Shown: positions 52,383-62,186, counted from the stretch's first letter. The stretch is DNA of 64,000 nt from Ensifer sp. Root278 (GCF_001429285.1 NZ_LMJJ01000044.1:212842-276841); one strand, 5' to 3'. The notes: a model not told the origin generated them from the letters alone. A program made the numbers and translations.

Positions 52383-54488
52383 CTAGCCGGCGCGCAGGAA
52401 GCGGATCGCCTCGTCGCGTCGGTAGAGATAGAGCAGCGTCCGGAGTGCTTCACCGCGTTCCGACGTCAGATCTGGGTCGCGCTCGATCACATAGGCGGCG
52501 TCCTTCCGCGCGATTTCCAACAGGTCGCCATGGGCTTCCAGGCTGGCGATGCGGAAGCCCGGCGTGCCCGACTGGCGCGTGCCGAGCAACTCGCCTTCGC
52601 CGCGCAGCTTCAAGTCTTCCTCGGCGATCAGGAAGCCGTCCTCGCTGTCGCGCAGGATCGAGAGCCGTGATCGGCCATTTTCGCTGAGCGGTCCCTTGTA
52701 GAGCAGGATGCAGGTCGAAGCCTCATCGCCCCGGCCAACGCGGCCGCGCAATTGATGAAGCTGGGCAAGGCCGAAGCGTTCCGCATGTTCGATCACCATG
52801 ATCGTCGCATCGGGCACGTCGACGCCGACTTCCACGACGGTGGTGGCGACCAGCAAGCGGATCTCGCCATTCTTGAAGGCGAGCATGACTGCATCTTTCT
52901 CCGCCCCATTCATGCGACCGTGTACGAGGCCGACGGTGTTGCCGAAGCGTTTGGCGAGGCCTTCGTACCTCTCTTCCGCCGACATGACGTCGACTGCTTC
53001 CGACTCCTCGACAAGCGGGCAGATCCAATAGGCCTTTTTGCCTTCGCGAAGCGCTGCATCCAGCCGTTCGACGATATCGCCGGTACGCTCCGTCGGAATC
53101 GTCACGGTCTGGATCGGCTTCCGCCCGGCAGGCTTCTCAGTCAGCTTCGAGACATCCATGTCGCCGAAGGCCGCGAGCACCAGCGTACGCGGGATCGGTG
53201 TTGCCGTCATGACGAGCATATGCGGCGAGATTCCCTTGGCGGTCAGGCGCAGGCGCTGGTGAACGCCGAAACGATGCTGCTCGTCCACCACCGCCAGCGT
53301 CAATTCTCTATAGTTCACCGTATCCTGGAAAAGTGCGTGCGTACCGATCACCATCCGCGTCTCGCCGGATGCGATGCGATCAAGGATTGCATCGCGTTCC
53401 TTGCCCTTGGTGCGGCCAGTCAGGACGTCAATCGTGATGCCGGCCGGGGCGGCCATCCTGGCAAGGGTCGCATGGTGTTGCCGGGCGAGGATTTCCGTCG
53501 GTGCCATCAGCACGGCCTGGCCGCCGGATTCGACCGCTGCGAGCATCGCCATCAGCGCCACCATCGTCTTGCCGGAGCCGACGTCGCCCTGCAGCAGCCG
53601 CAGCATGCGTTCGGTGCCTGCCATATCCTTGAGGATGTCGGCAATAGCCGTGGACTGGCTCGCCGTCAGCGAAAAGGGAAGGGCGTCGATGACCGGGCGG
53701 GAGAGCGCGCCGGTAGCATGGACCGGAATGCCTGCGACCTTGCGCAGACGTTGCCGGACCAGTGCCAATGACAGTTGCCCGGCAAGAAATTCGTCATAGG
53801 CCAGGCGGCGGCGCGCGGGTGCCTGGGGATCGATATCCGTTGCATCCCGGGGATCATGCAGCGCTCGGAAACTCTCGGCCGCACTGGCGAAGCCCTGCTT
53901 GGTGAGCAGCGCATCGTCCACCCATTCCGGCATTTCCGGGACGCGGGCGACAGCCGCCTCGATCGACTTGCGCAAGGTCCGGGGCGAAAGTCCGGCGGTC
54001 AGACCATAGACCGGTTCGACCAGCGGCAGGTTTTCCGCCTCGCTTGCGCGGACCGCGTAGTCTGGATGGACCATCGAAGGCCGGCCGTTGAACCAGTCGA
54101 CCTTGCCGCTGACGATCACCGTCTCATCCACCGGCAGCGATTTCTCCAGCCAATTGCCTTTGACCCGGAAGTAGGTGAGCGCCAGTTCGCCGGTTTCGTC
54201 ATGCAGGAAGACGCGGTAGGGCAGGTTTGGTTTGCCGCGCGGCGGTGGCTGATGGCGATCGACCCGGCCGGTAATGGTGACGATTACCCCTTGCGGCGCA
54301 TGGGCAATGCCGGGCTGCTGGCGACGGTCGATCAGCGAATGCGGCGCATGGAAGACAAGATCGACGACACGGCAATCCTCGATCGTTTCGCGGCCGAGCA
54401 GCTTGGCATAGAGCTCGCCGATCTTCGGGCCGATGCCGGGAAGCGTGTCGAGCGGTGAGAAGAGCGGGTCGAGCAGGGCGGGACGCAT
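52383..54488 (-). CDS. recG: ATP-dependent DNA helicase RecG
   Basis: A 701-residue helicase that reverses stalled forks and migrates Holliday junctions. The N-terminal wedge/OB domain (VIVTITGRVDRHQPP, LALTYFRVKGNWLEKSLP) is followed by helicase motifs: LLQGDVGSGKTMVALMAM (Walker A), TGRTKGKERDAIL, MVIGTHALFQD, LAVVDEQHRFGVHQR (DEQH), MTATPIPRTL, VEVGVDVPDATIMVIEHAER and QLRGRVGRGDEASTCILLY. The length matches the family. Confidence 0.97.
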   Translation of the reverse strand: MRPALLDPLFSPLDTLPGIGPKIGELYAKLLGRETIEDCRVVDLVFHAPHSLIDRRQQPGIAHAPQGVIVTITGRVDRHQPPPRGKPNLPYRVFLHDETGELALTYFRVKGNWLEKSLPVDETVIVSGKVDWFNGRPSMVHPDYAVRASEAENLPLVEPVYGLTAGLSPRTLRKSIEAAVARVPEMPEWVDDALLTKQGFASAAESFRALHDPRDATDIDPQAPARRRLAYDEFLAGQLSLALVRQRLRKVAGIPVHATGALSRPVIDALPFSLTASQSTAIADILKDMAGTERMLRLLQGDVGSGKTMVALMAMLAAVESGGQAVLMAPTEILARQHHATLARMAAPAGITIDVLTGRTKGKERDAILDRIASGETRMVIGTHALFQDTVNYRELTLAVVDEQHRFGVHQRLRLTAKGISPHMLVMTATPIPRTLVLAAFGDMDVSKLTEKPAGRKPIQTVTIPTERTGDIVERLDAALREGKKAYWICPLVEESEAVDVMSAEERYEGLAKRFGNTVGLVHGRMNGAEKDAVMLAFKNGEIRLLVATTVVEVGVDVPDATIMVIEHAERFGLAQLHQLRGRVGRGDEASTCILLYKGPLSENGRSRLSILRDSEDGFLIAEEDLKLRGEGELLGTRQSGTPGFRIASLEAHGDLLEIARKDAAYVIERDPDLTSERGEALRTLLYLYRRDEAIRFLRAG

Positions 54489-54581
54489 GGTGATGAAATT
54501 GCGATGATAAATCGGGCTTTGGCAAGGCTGACAATCACCAATTCAGAGTTTATAGAGCCCATTGACGACAAACCGTAGCCT

Positions 54582-54653
54582 AGAGCGTCCCGCTTTCAAG
54601 TGGTATCACTGAAGGCGACAAGGTGCTCTGGAATCAAAGCGCTGGAGCGTCCC
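54582..54653. repeat. Intergenic palindromic repeat (rhizobial type)
   Basis: AGAGCGTCCCGCTTT... to ...AAAGCGCTGGAGCGTCCC, with GAAGGCGACAAGGTGCTCTGG between. It abuts the RIME-like copy 4; together they fill most of the 329-base gap between recG and sdhE. Confidence 0.6.
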
Positions 54654-54682
54654 TCGCGTGTTCGTCCGAATGCGCGGCGCTC

Positions 54683-54795
54683 TCCTGCATGTTTCCTTTC
54701 TCCCTAAATCCAATCCGGTTTAGGGACAAAAACATGCAGCAATCTAAAGTGCTACAGCGACTTTCGTGCGCCTTGGAAGACGCGCGGCGCGGTAG
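54683..54795 (+). repeat. RIME-like mosaic repeat, copy 4
   Basis: CCTGCATG...CCCTAAATC/GGTTTAGGG...CATGCAGC and CTACAGCG...GTGCGCC/GACGCGCGGCGCGGTAG. It ends 22 bases before the sdhE ATG, so it lies in the likely 5' untranslated region of sdhE-mfd. Confidence 0.78.
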
Positions 54796-54817
54796 CGGGC
54801 GGCAGGAAGGAATTTCC

Positions 54818-55123
54818 ATGACTGGCATCTCACGCACCAGCGCCGATCTCGATCCGCGGCGACGGCGGATCCTGTTCCGCGCCTGGCATCGCGGCATCCG
54901 CGAGATGGACCTGATCCTCGGGCAGTTTGCAGAGGCCGAGCTTTCGGTGCTTTCCGAAGTGGAGCTCGATGAACTCGAGACGATCATGCGCGAAGAGGAC
55001 AATGATCTCGTCAGGTGGATCACCGGTGAACAACCTCTGCCCGTTCGCTATCAGACGCCGATGTTCGAGCGCATTGCCGCCTATCGTCCGGATTTCGACA
55101 AGCTTCCCGAAGGGATGAAATAG
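54818..55123 (+). CDS. sdhE: FAD assembly factor SdhE (DUF339)
   Basis: A 101-residue protein. The family motif RGxxE is in RAWHRGIREMDLILGQF, followed by the helical EVELDELETIMREEDNDLVR and WITGEQPLPVRY. SdhE helps attach FAD covalently to succinate dehydrogenase and fumarate reductase flavoproteins. ATG 54818 has AGGAAGGA upstream; the frame is open further but runs through the RIME-like repeat. mfd follows after 4 bases, so the pair is co-transcribed. Confidence 0.92.
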   Translation: MTGISRTSADLDPRRRRILFRAWHRGIREMDLILGQFAEAELSVLSEVELDELETIMREEDNDLVRWITGEQPLPVRYQTPMFERIAAYRPDFDKLPEGMK

Positions 55124-55127
55124 AGCG

Positions 55128-58100
55128 ATGATGCTGGTTGGCCTTGATCCGAAGAAGATTGTCGAAGCACAACGAGAGATCACGATCGGCCCGGTTCCAT
55201 CAGGCGCCGAGGCACTGGTTCTCGCCGAGCTCGCGCGGGCGGGCCAGCCGGTCGCCTATATTCTCTCGGATGGTCAACGGATCGCGGATCTTGAGCAGGT
55301 TCTCGGCTTCGTGGCACCCGATATCCCGGTATTGACGCTGCCGGGCTGGGACTGCCTTCCCTATGACCGCGTGTCGCCAAGCGCCGACACGTCAGCGCGG
55401 CGTCTCGCGGCGCTCAGTGCGCTCATCGCGCACAAGAAGAAACCGCATGCAGCGATCGTGCTGGTGACGATCAACGCTGCCCTGCAGAAGATCTCGCCGC
55501 AGAATGTGATCGAGAGTCTGGCGTTTTCGGCCCGCCCGGGCAACCAGGTGCGCATGGATGACATCGCGATGCGGCTCGAGCGCAATGGTTTCGAGCGCGT
55601 CGCGACGGTGCGTGAGGTTGGCGAATATGCCGTGCGCGGCGGCATCCTCGATGTCTTCGTGCCCGGCAGCGGCGAACCTTTGCGCCTCGACTTCTTCGGC
55701 GATACGTTGGAGACCATCCGCTCCTTCGATCCCGCAAGCCAGCGCACGACCGGCCAGGTCCGCTCTCTCGATCTCAACCCGATGAGCGAGGTGTCGCTGA
55801 CGCCGGAGACGATCAGCCATTTCCGCAAGCAGTATCTGTCGCTTTTCGGCGCGACCACCCGCGACGATGCGCTCTACCAGGCCGTATCCGAAGGGCGGCG
55901 TTATGCCGGCATGGAGCACTGGCTGCCGCTCTTTTATGACGGGCTGGAGACGGTCTTCGACTATCTCCATGGTTTCCGCATCGTCACCGATCATCTGGCG
56001 CGTGAAGCTGCGGCCGAACGCTCGAAGCTCATTCTCGACTATTACGATGCCCGTCTGGCATCGGCCTCTCCCGGCAAATCGCAGACGACCCAGGGCACGC
56101 CCTATAAGCCGGTTCCGCCGGAACTGCTCTATCTGAATTCGCAGGGCTTCAATGCTGCACTGACCTCGCGCGACGCTATTCGTCTGTCGCCTTTCAACGA
56201 GCATGAAGGCGAAGCCCGGCAGGTGATATCGGTCGACGCGCGCCAGGGCATGCGCTGGGCCAAGTCGGCCGGCGAGGGCGAGACCGATAGCGAGCGCGTC
56301 AACGTCTTCGACCAGGCGGTCAAGTACATCGCCGAGCGGCGCTCGAAGGGCGCCAAGGTGGTCATTTCGGGCTGGAGCGAGGGATCGCTGGACCGCCTGT
56401 TGCAGGTGCTTGCCGAGCACGGACTCGGCAACATCAAGCCGATCAAGGCGCTGGCCGAGGTCAAGAGCCTGAAGCCGGGCGAGGCGGGATCGACCGTCCT
56501 CAGCATCGAGGCCGGCTTCGAGACCGGCGATCTCGTGATCATCGGCGAACAGGATATCCTGGGCGACCGCATGGTACGCCGTTCGAGGCGCCGCAAGCGC
56601 GGGGCCGACTTCATCGCCGAAGTCGCGGGCCTCGACGAGGGCAGCTACGTCGTGCATGCCGAACACGGCATTGGCCGGTTTGTCGGCTTGCGCACCATCG
56701 AAGCCGTCGGCGCACCGCATGATTGCCTCGAGCTCGTCTATGCCGACAATGCCAAGCTGTTCCTGCCGGTCGAAAACATCGAGCTTCTGTCGCGCTATGG
56801 AGCAGAAGGGACCGATGCGATCCTCGACAAGCTTGGTGGCGTCGCCTGGCAGGCACGCAAGGCCAAGCTCAAGAAGCGCCTGCTGGACATGGCAGGCGGT
56901 CTCATCCGTATCGCCGCCGAACGCCACACGCGTCGGGCACCGGTTCTTGCAGCGCAGGATGGCGTCTATGACGAATTCGCCGCGCGCTTCCCCTATGATG
57001 AGACCGAGGACCAGCTGAACTCGATCGAGGCCGTGCGCGACGATCTCGGCAGCGGCCGCCCGATGGACCGCCTCGTCTGCGGCGACGTCGGCTTCGGCAA
57101 GACGGAAGTTGCACTGCGTGCCGCCTTCATCGCGGCCATGAACGGCGTACAGGTCGCCGTCGTCGTGCCGACGACGCTGCTGGCGCGCCAGCATTTCAAG
57201 ACCTTCTCCGAGCGTTTCCGCGGTCTGCCGATCCGCATCCAGCAGGCATCCCGCCTCGTTGGATCGAAGGAATTGGCGTTGACCAAGAAGGAGGTGGCGG
57301 ACGGAAAGACCGACGTCGTCGTCGGCACCCACGCGCTGCTTGGCACGTCGGTCAATTTCGCCAATCTCGGCCTTCTGATCATCGACGAAGAGCAGCACTT
57401 TGGCGTCAAGCACAAGGAGCGGCTGAAGGAGCTGAAGTCGGATGTCCACGTGCTGACGCTTTCGGCAACGCCGATCCCGCGCACGCTTCAGCTGGCGCTG
57501 ACCGGCGTTCGCGAATTGTCGCTGATCACCACGCCGCCGGTCGACCGCATGGCGGTGCGCACCTTCATCTCACCCTTCGACGCGCTGGTGATTCGCGAAA
57601 CGCTGATGCGCGAGCATTATCGCGGCGGCCAGAGCTTCTATGTCTGCCCGCGCCTGAGTGACCTCTCGGAGATCCACGACTTCCTGAAATCGGACGTTCC
57701 GGAATTGAAGGTAGCGGTTGCTCACGGCCAGATGCCGGCAACCGAGCTCGAAGACATCATGAACGCCTTCTACGATGGGCGTTACGATGTGCTGCTTTCG
57801 ACGACGATCGTCGAATCCGGTCTCGACGTGCCGACGGCCAATACGCTGATCGTGCACCGCGCCGACATGTTCGGACTTGCGCAGCTCTACCAGCTGCGCG
57901 GTCGTGTCGGCCGCTCGAAGGTGCGTGCCTTCGCGCTTTTCACGCTTCCGGTAAACAAGACGCTGACGGGACCTGCCGAACGACGGCTGAAGGTGCTGCA
58001 GTCGCTCGACACGCTCGGTGCCGGCTTCCAGCTGGCGAGCCACGACCTCGATATTCGCGGCGCCGGCAACCTGCTCGGCGAGGAACAGTCGGGCCATATC

Positions 58101-58634
58101 AAGGAGGTCGGCTTCGAGCTTTACCAGCAGATGCTGGAAGAGGCGGTCGCCGAGCTCAAGGGTGAAGAAGAAATCCACGATACCGGTTGGTCGCCGCAGA
58201 TCTCGGTCGGAACCCCGGTCATGATCCCCGAACACTACGTGCCGGATCTGCATCTGAGGCTCGGTCTCTATCGCCGCCTCGGGGAACTGACGGATCTCAA
58301 GGAGATCGACGGCTTCGGCGCCGAAATGATCGACCGCTTCGGCCCGTTGCCGATCGAGGTCCAGCACCTCTTGAAGATCGTCTACATCAAGTCGCTGTGC
58401 CGTACGGCGAATGTCGAGAAGCTCGATGCCGGGCCGAAGGGTGTCGTGGTGCAGTTCCGCAACAAGGAATTCCCGAACCCGGCCGCGCTCGTCGGTTACA
58501 TCGCCAAGCAGGGTACGCTTGTGAAGATCCGGCCGGACCACAGCATCTTCTTCCAAAGGGAACTGGCAACGCCGGAGAAGCGTCTTTCGGGCGCTGCGAT
58601 GGTGATGACGCAGCTCGCAGGGTTGGCGAAATAG
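55128..58634 (+). CDS. mfd: Transcription-repair coupling factor
   Basis: A 1168-residue translocase that removes stalled RNA polymerase and recruits UvrA. The order is UvrB-like domain (VLTLPGWDCLPYDRVSPSAD; GEYAVRGGILDVFVPGSGEP), the RNA polymerase-interacting domain (GSYVVHAEHGIGRFVGLRTI; EYADNAKLF-type), helicase domains (RLVCGDVGFGKTEVALRAAF; LIIDEEQHFGVKHKERLKEL; LSATPIPRTLQL; STTIVESGLDVPTANTLIVH; QLRGRVGRSKVRAFALF) and the C-terminal TRCF domain. Tandem ATG ATG at 55128/55131 leaves the exact start open. Confidence 0.97.
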   Translation: MMLVGLDPKKIVEAQREITIGPVPSGAEALVLAELARAGQPVAYILSDGQRIADLEQVLGFVAPDIPVLTLPGWDCLPYDRVSPSADTSARRLAALSALIAHKKKPHAAIVLVTINAALQKISPQNVIESLAFSARPGNQVRMDDIAMRLERNGFERVATVREVGEYAVRGGILDVFVPGSGEPLRLDFFGDTLETIRSFDPASQRTTGQVRSLDLNPMSEVSLTPETISHFRKQYLSLFGATTRDDALYQAVSEGRRYAGMEHWLPLFYDGLETVFDYLHGFRIVTDHLAREAAAERSKLILDYYDARLASASPGKSQTTQGTPYKPVPPELLYLNSQGFNAALTSRDAIRLSPFNEHEGEARQVISVDARQGMRWAKSAGEGETDSERVNVFDQAVKYIAERRSKGAKVVISGWSEGSLDRLLQVLAEHGLGNIKPIKALAEVKSLKPGEAGSTVLSIEAGFETGDLVIIGEQDILGDRMVRRSRRRKRGADFIAEVAGLDEGSYVVHAEHGIGRFVGLRTIEAVGAPHDCLELVYADNAKLFLPVENIELLSRYGAEGTDAILDKLGGVAWQARKAKLKKRLLDMAGGLIRIAAERHTRRAPVLAAQDGVYDEFAARFPYDETEDQLNSIEAVRDDLGSGRPMDRLVCGDVGFGKTEVALRAAFIAAMNGVQVAVVVPTTLLARQHFKTFSERFRGLPIRIQQASRLVGSKELALTKKEVADGKTDVVVGTHALLGTSVNFANLGLLIIDEEQHFGVKHKERLKELKSDVHVLTLSATPIPRTLQLALTGVRELSLITTPPVDRMAVRTFISPFDALVIRETLMREHYRGGQSFYVCPRLSDLSEIHDFLKSDVPELKVAVAHGQMPATELEDIMNAFYDGRYDVLLSTTIVESGLDVPTANTLIVHRADMFGLAQLYQLRGRVGRSKVRAFALFTLPVNKTLTGPAERRLKVLQSLDTLGAGFQLASHDLDIRGAGNLLGEEQSGHIKEVGFELYQQMLEEAVAELKGEEEIHDTGWSPQISVGTPVMIPEHYVPDLHLRLGLYRRLGELTDLKEIDGFGAEMIDRFGPLPIEVQHLLKIVYIKSLCRTANVEKLDAGPKGVVVQFRNKEFPNPAALVGYIAKQGTLVKIRPDHSIFFQRELATPEKRLSGAAMVMTQLAGLAK

Positions 58635-58649
58635 CCTATGCAGGCATCG

Positions 58650-58672
58650 CGCTGCCGCGTGATGCGGCAGCG
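58650..58672. terminator. Hairpin between mfd and the convergent DsbA-family gene
   Basis: CGCTGCCGC/GCGGCAGCG, a perfect 9-bp stem with loop GTGAT but no T run on either side. It may end both transcripts with help, or only protect 3' ends. Confidence 0.5.
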
Positions 58673-58689
58673 TCAGCGTTCGCGGCGGC

Positions 58690-59352
58690 TCAGTTCGGCT
58701 TGCCGCTTGCCTTCATCTCGGCGATTTCGCGCAGCGCATTCGTCAACACGTCGACGGATTGCGCTCCCATCACGGCATATTGCCCTTCGAGGATGAAGCA
58801 GGGGACACCGGTCACGCCCATCTCGCGGGCCAAACCGACCTCTTCCTTGACCGCGTCCTTATCGGCGTCGGAGGTCAGCAACGCCGCGATGACGGGACGG
58901 TCGAGACCGGCCTTCTCGGCGATATCCAGAAGCACGGCGTGATCGCCGACATTGCGGCCTTCCTCGAAATTCGCCTTGAACAGCATGCCGACGACGGCCG
59001 TCTGCGCTGCCTCGCCGCTGGTTGCAGCCCAGCGGACGAGCCGATGCGCGTCGAGCGTGTTCGGGCTGATCTTCACGGCGTCAAAGTCGAAGGCGATGCC
59101 CTCGGCGTTTCCGAGTTCGCGCAGCATATCATGGGCGCGATCGACCGCCGCCTGGCCACCGAGCTTTGCCGCCAGGTGCTGCTTGTGGTCGACGCCTTCC
59201 GGCGGCAGGTCGGGATTGAGCTGATAGGGACGCCAGTTGACGGTGACGAGCACGTCGGGGACGTTGGTGATCGCCTGATCCAGCCTTGCCTTGCCCAGAT
59301 AGCACCAGGGGCAGACGACGTCCGAGACGATATCGATGCTGACGGTTTGCAT
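58690..59352 (-). CDS. DsbA family oxidoreductase (FrnE/2-hydroxychromene carboxylate isomerase-like)
   Basis: A 220-residue thioredoxin-fold protein without a signal peptide, so cytosolic. The active site CPWC is at residues 14-17 (DIVSDVVCPWCYLGKARLDQ), and the FrnE-type features WRPYQLNPDLPPEGVDHKQH and GVTGVPCFILEGQYAVMGAQ (cis-Pro loop) are clear. FrnE proteins act in disulfide exchange, for example under oxidative stress. It lies downstream of the YejA-like gene. Confidence 0.92.
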   Translation of the reverse strand: MQTVSIDIVSDVVCPWCYLGKARLDQAITNVPDVLVTVNWRPYQLNPDLPPEGVDHKQHLAAKLGGQAAVDRAHDMLRELGNAEGIAFDFDAVKISPNTLDAHRLVRWAATSGEAAQTAVVGMLFKANFEEGRNVGDHAVLLDIAEKAGLDRPVIAALLTSDADKDAVKEEVGLAREMGVTGVPCFILEGQYAVMGAQSVDVLTNALREIAEMKASGKPN

Positions 59353-59442
59353 GGTGCGGGTGCCTTTCCTTGTTTTGGTATGTCGGCGAGATAAGCCGGT
59401 TTTATCCGGCTTTCAATGCGTTACCAAAAGGGAACCAACCCT

Positions 59443-61263
59443 CTATTGGGCGTTTTGATCCCACCAGGCCGGAAGCTGATAGCCATAAAGCGGCAACACA
59501 TCGGGGCGGCCGATGTGCTTGCGTCGGGCCACCCACTGTGCGTCCAGATGATAGAGCGGAACCAGGTAGGAATTGTTGATCAGCAGCCGGTCGTGGGCGC
59601 GCACGGCAGCCGTGAAATCCTCGGTCGTGCGGGCCTGGAGAATGTTGTTGATCATGCGGTCGACATCCTTGTCGGCAACGCCGGCAAAGTTGTCGCTGCC
59701 CTGCCGATCCCTGGCCTGGGAGGACCAGCGCCCGGCCTGTTCGATGCCGGGTGACAACGTCGACGGGAAGGACTTGATGATCACGTCATAGTCGAAGGAC
59801 TGACTGCGCTGCTGGTATTGCGAATCGTCGACGGTGCGCACCGACACCTGGATGCCCAGCGGCGCGAGGAAGCGCTGGTAGGCGAGGGCGATCTTTTCCT
59901 GGCCCGCGTTCTGGCTCATGATCTCGAAGGCGAGCGGCGCGCCCTTGGCGTCCACCATCTTGCCGTCCTTGATCTGGAAGCCCGCCTCTCGCATCAGCGA
60001 GACGGCGACGCGCAGCACGTTGCGATCGCGCCCGGAGGCGTCGGTCACCGGCAGCCGGTAGGTGCCATCGAGGATTGCCGGATTGATGCGATCGCGCGCA
60101 TCGCCGATGAGGCCGAGTTCGCGGTCGTCTGCCGGTGCGCCGAGGAAACTCAGCGTCGAGTTCTGCCAATAGCTCTGGGTGCGCGTGTAGGCACCATCGA
60201 AGAGGTTCTTGTTGACCCACTCGAAGTCGAACACCAGCGCCAGACCCTGGCGGAGCTTGAGATTGTCGAACATCGGCTTGCGGGTATTGAACACGATGCC
60301 GAGCATGCCCGAGGGCGTTTTCGGCTTGAAGGTCTCTTTGACGACGTCGCCGGAGCGGACCGCCGGGAAATCGTAGCCGCGTGCCCACTTGGTGGCGCTG
60401 CCTTCCGGATAGATGTCGATCTCGCCCTTCTTGAACGCCTCGAACAGCGAATTTTCCTGGAGGAAGTATTCGACCGAGATTTCGTCGTAATTATCCTGGC
60501 CGACCTTCGACGGCAGGTCCTTCGCCCAGTAGTCCGGGTTTCTCTTGTAGACGATGCGTTCGCCGGGCTTCACTTCAGTGACACGATAGGGGCCGGAGCC
60601 GAGCGGCGGTTTCAAGCTCGTCTGGTCGAAGCTTGCAACGTCGATGGCGTGTTTCGGCAGGACCGGCGAGAGGCCGAGCAGCAGCGGAAGCTCGCGGTCG
60701 GCTTCTTCGGTGAAGGTGAAGCGTACGCTGCGGTCACCGACCTTCTCCATCTTCGCCACCTTGGTCAGGCGGTTGCTGAAGGGGACACGTCCCTTGTCGC
60801 GCATCAGTTCGAAGCTGAAGATCACGTCTTCAGCGGTGACCGGCTGCCCATCGGCCCAGCGGGCATTGGGGTTGAGGTTGAACTGGATGAAGGTCCGGTC
60901 GTCATCCCATTCAACCGATTCGGCGAGCAGGCCGTACATGGTGAAGGCTTCGTCGCGCGAGCGCTGCATCAGCGATTCGTAGACGAGGTTGCCGTATTCC
61001 GGATCCCACATGCCGCGCGCTGTCGTGCGCATGCTTTTCAGAATGAAGGGATTGAGGCTGTCGAAGCTGCCGACGACGCCGTAGGCGATCTTCCCGCCCT
61101 TTTTCACGTTCGGATTGACGTAGGGGAAGTTCTTGAAATCGGCTGGCAGCGCCGGCTCGCCGTGCATGGCAATGGCATGCACGGGCGCGGCTACCGCACC
61201 ATTGCCGAACGAAGTGACGGTCATGAGCAGGGCCAGACCGGAAAGAAATGCACGCAAAGTCAC
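59443..61263 (-). CDS. Extracellular solute-binding protein, family 5 (YejA-like)
   Basis: A 606-residue periplasmic binding protein with signal peptide (LRAFLSGLALLMTVTSFGNGAVA). Family 5 marks: ALPADFKNFPYVNPNVKKGG, GVVGSFDSLNPFIL, VYESLMQRSRDEAF, RWADGQPVTAEDVIFSFELM and LKPPLGSGPYRVTEVKPGER. YejA-like proteins serve peptide or microcin C-type ABC importers, but no yejB/E/F permease genes are adjacent. GTG 61263 overlaps the GGGAGG Shine-Dalgarno, so TTG 61257 (5-base spacing) is the more likely start. Confidence 0.92.
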   Translation of the reverse strand: MTLRAFLSGLALLMTVTSFGNGAVAAPVHAIAMHGEPALPADFKNFPYVNPNVKKGGKIAYGVVGSFDSLNPFILKSMRTTARGMWDPEYGNLVYESLMQRSRDEAFTMYGLLAESVEWDDDRTFIQFNLNPNARWADGQPVTAEDVIFSFELMRDKGRVPFSNRLTKVAKMEKVGDRSVRFTFTEEADRELPLLLGLSPVLPKHAIDVASFDQTSLKPPLGSGPYRVTEVKPGERIVYKRNPDYWAKDLPSKVGQDNYDEISVEYFLQENSLFEAFKKGEIDIYPEGSATKWARGYDFPAVRSGDVVKETFKPKTPSGMLGIVFNTRKPMFDNLKLRQGLALVFDFEWVNKNLFDGAYTRTQSYWQNSTLSFLGAPADDRELGLIGDARDRINPAILDGTYRLPVTDASGRDRNVLRVAVSLMREAGFQIKDGKMVDAKGAPLAFEIMSQNAGQEKIALAYQRFLAPLGIQVSVRTVDDSQYQQRSQSFDYDVIIKSFPSTLSPGIEQAGRWSSQARDRQGSDNFAGVADKDVDRMINNILQARTTEDFTAAVRAHDRLLINNSYLVPLYHLDAQWVARRKHIGRPDVLPLYGYQLPAWWDQNAQ

Positions 61264-61531
61264 CTCCCGTGAAGGGGTATCAACAGGCCGATTCCCTGAA
61301 CGTTACCAATGGAGACCGATGAAGCCAACCGATCAGCCGCCCAAATTCCGCCCAGTAGCAAGTCAAAAAATGACAGGAAACACTGGATAATCGAAGCGAG
61401 CCAATGTAACAGGTGTTTCCGGAAACGGGGTCATGCATTTGCCTTATTTGGCCAACAGGACAACGGCGGCTGACGATACTCACCTGCGGAACGAACTGTT
61501 CCGTTACCGGATTTCAGGAGACGGAATCACA

Positions 61532-62161
61532 ATGATCTTCAAGTCGAATTTTACCAAACGCTCGGCTATGGCAGCGCTGGCGCTCTCTGTAGCTGCTGCG
61601 GGCGTACCGAGTGTTGCATCCGCCCAGCAGGCGGGTGGCAAGCCGCCGCAGGGCTGGTTCAAGATCTGCACCAAGCAGGAAGACAATGACGTCTGCATCG
61701 TTCAGAACCTCCTGACCGCCAACAACGGCCAGCTCGTGACCGCCGTCGGCCTCATCACCGTAAGCGGCAAGGTCAACCGTAAGGTCCTGCAGGTTTCCGT
61801 ACCGTCCGCACGCCTCATCCCGACGGGGGTCCAGATGCAGATCGACGGCGGCAAGCCGGTGAAGCTCGACTACGCAATCTGCATGCCGGACAAGTGCGTC
61901 GCCGAAGCGCCGCTGTCCGACCAGCTGATCGCCAGCCTGAAGAAGGGCAACGAGGTGGTCTTCACCTCGGTCAACTTCCAGCGCGCTCCGAACCCGATCA
62001 AGATGGCCCTCACGGGCTTCACCGGTATTTTCGACGGCGAGCCGATCGAGCAGTCGCAGCTCGAAGAGCGTCAGCGCCTTCTGCAGGAAGAAATGCAGAA
62101 GAAGGCGGAAGACGCCCGCAAGAAGCTCGAAGAAGCCCAGAAGGCTGCCAAGAAGAACTAA
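61532..62161 (+). CDS. Invasion-associated locus B (IalB) family protein
   Basis: A 209-residue exported protein with signal peptide (SAMAALALSVAAAGVPSVASA/QQAGG). The IalB core includes PPQGWFKICTKQEDNDVCIV, VSVPSARLIPTGVQMQIDGG, DYAICMPDKCVAEAPLSDQL and VFTSVNFQRAPNPIKMALTG, with paired cysteines. It ends in a charged coiled-coil tail (LQEEMQKKAEDARKKLEEAQ) absent from the core family. IalB is linked to erythrocyte invasion in Bartonella; in soil rhizobia it is an envelope protein of unclear role. AGGAG lies 11 bases before ATG 61532. Confidence 0.9.
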   Translation: MIFKSNFTKRSAMAALALSVAAAGVPSVASAQQAGGKPPQGWFKICTKQEDNDVCIVQNLLTANNGQLVTAVGLITVSGKVNRKVLQVSVPSARLIPTGVQMQIDGGKPVKLDYAICMPDKCVAEAPLSDQLIASLKKGNEVVFTSVNFQRAPNPIKMALTGFTGIFDGEPIEQSQLEERQRLLQEEMQKKAEDARKKLEEAQKAAKKN

Positions 62162-62186
62162 GCGATCTCTCGCTATTCCCAAAAAG

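Noticed and set aside
55392-57449. A 685-codon minus-strand frame within mfd
   Set aside because: Antisense shadow; the plus strand carries all Mfd motifs without interruption.
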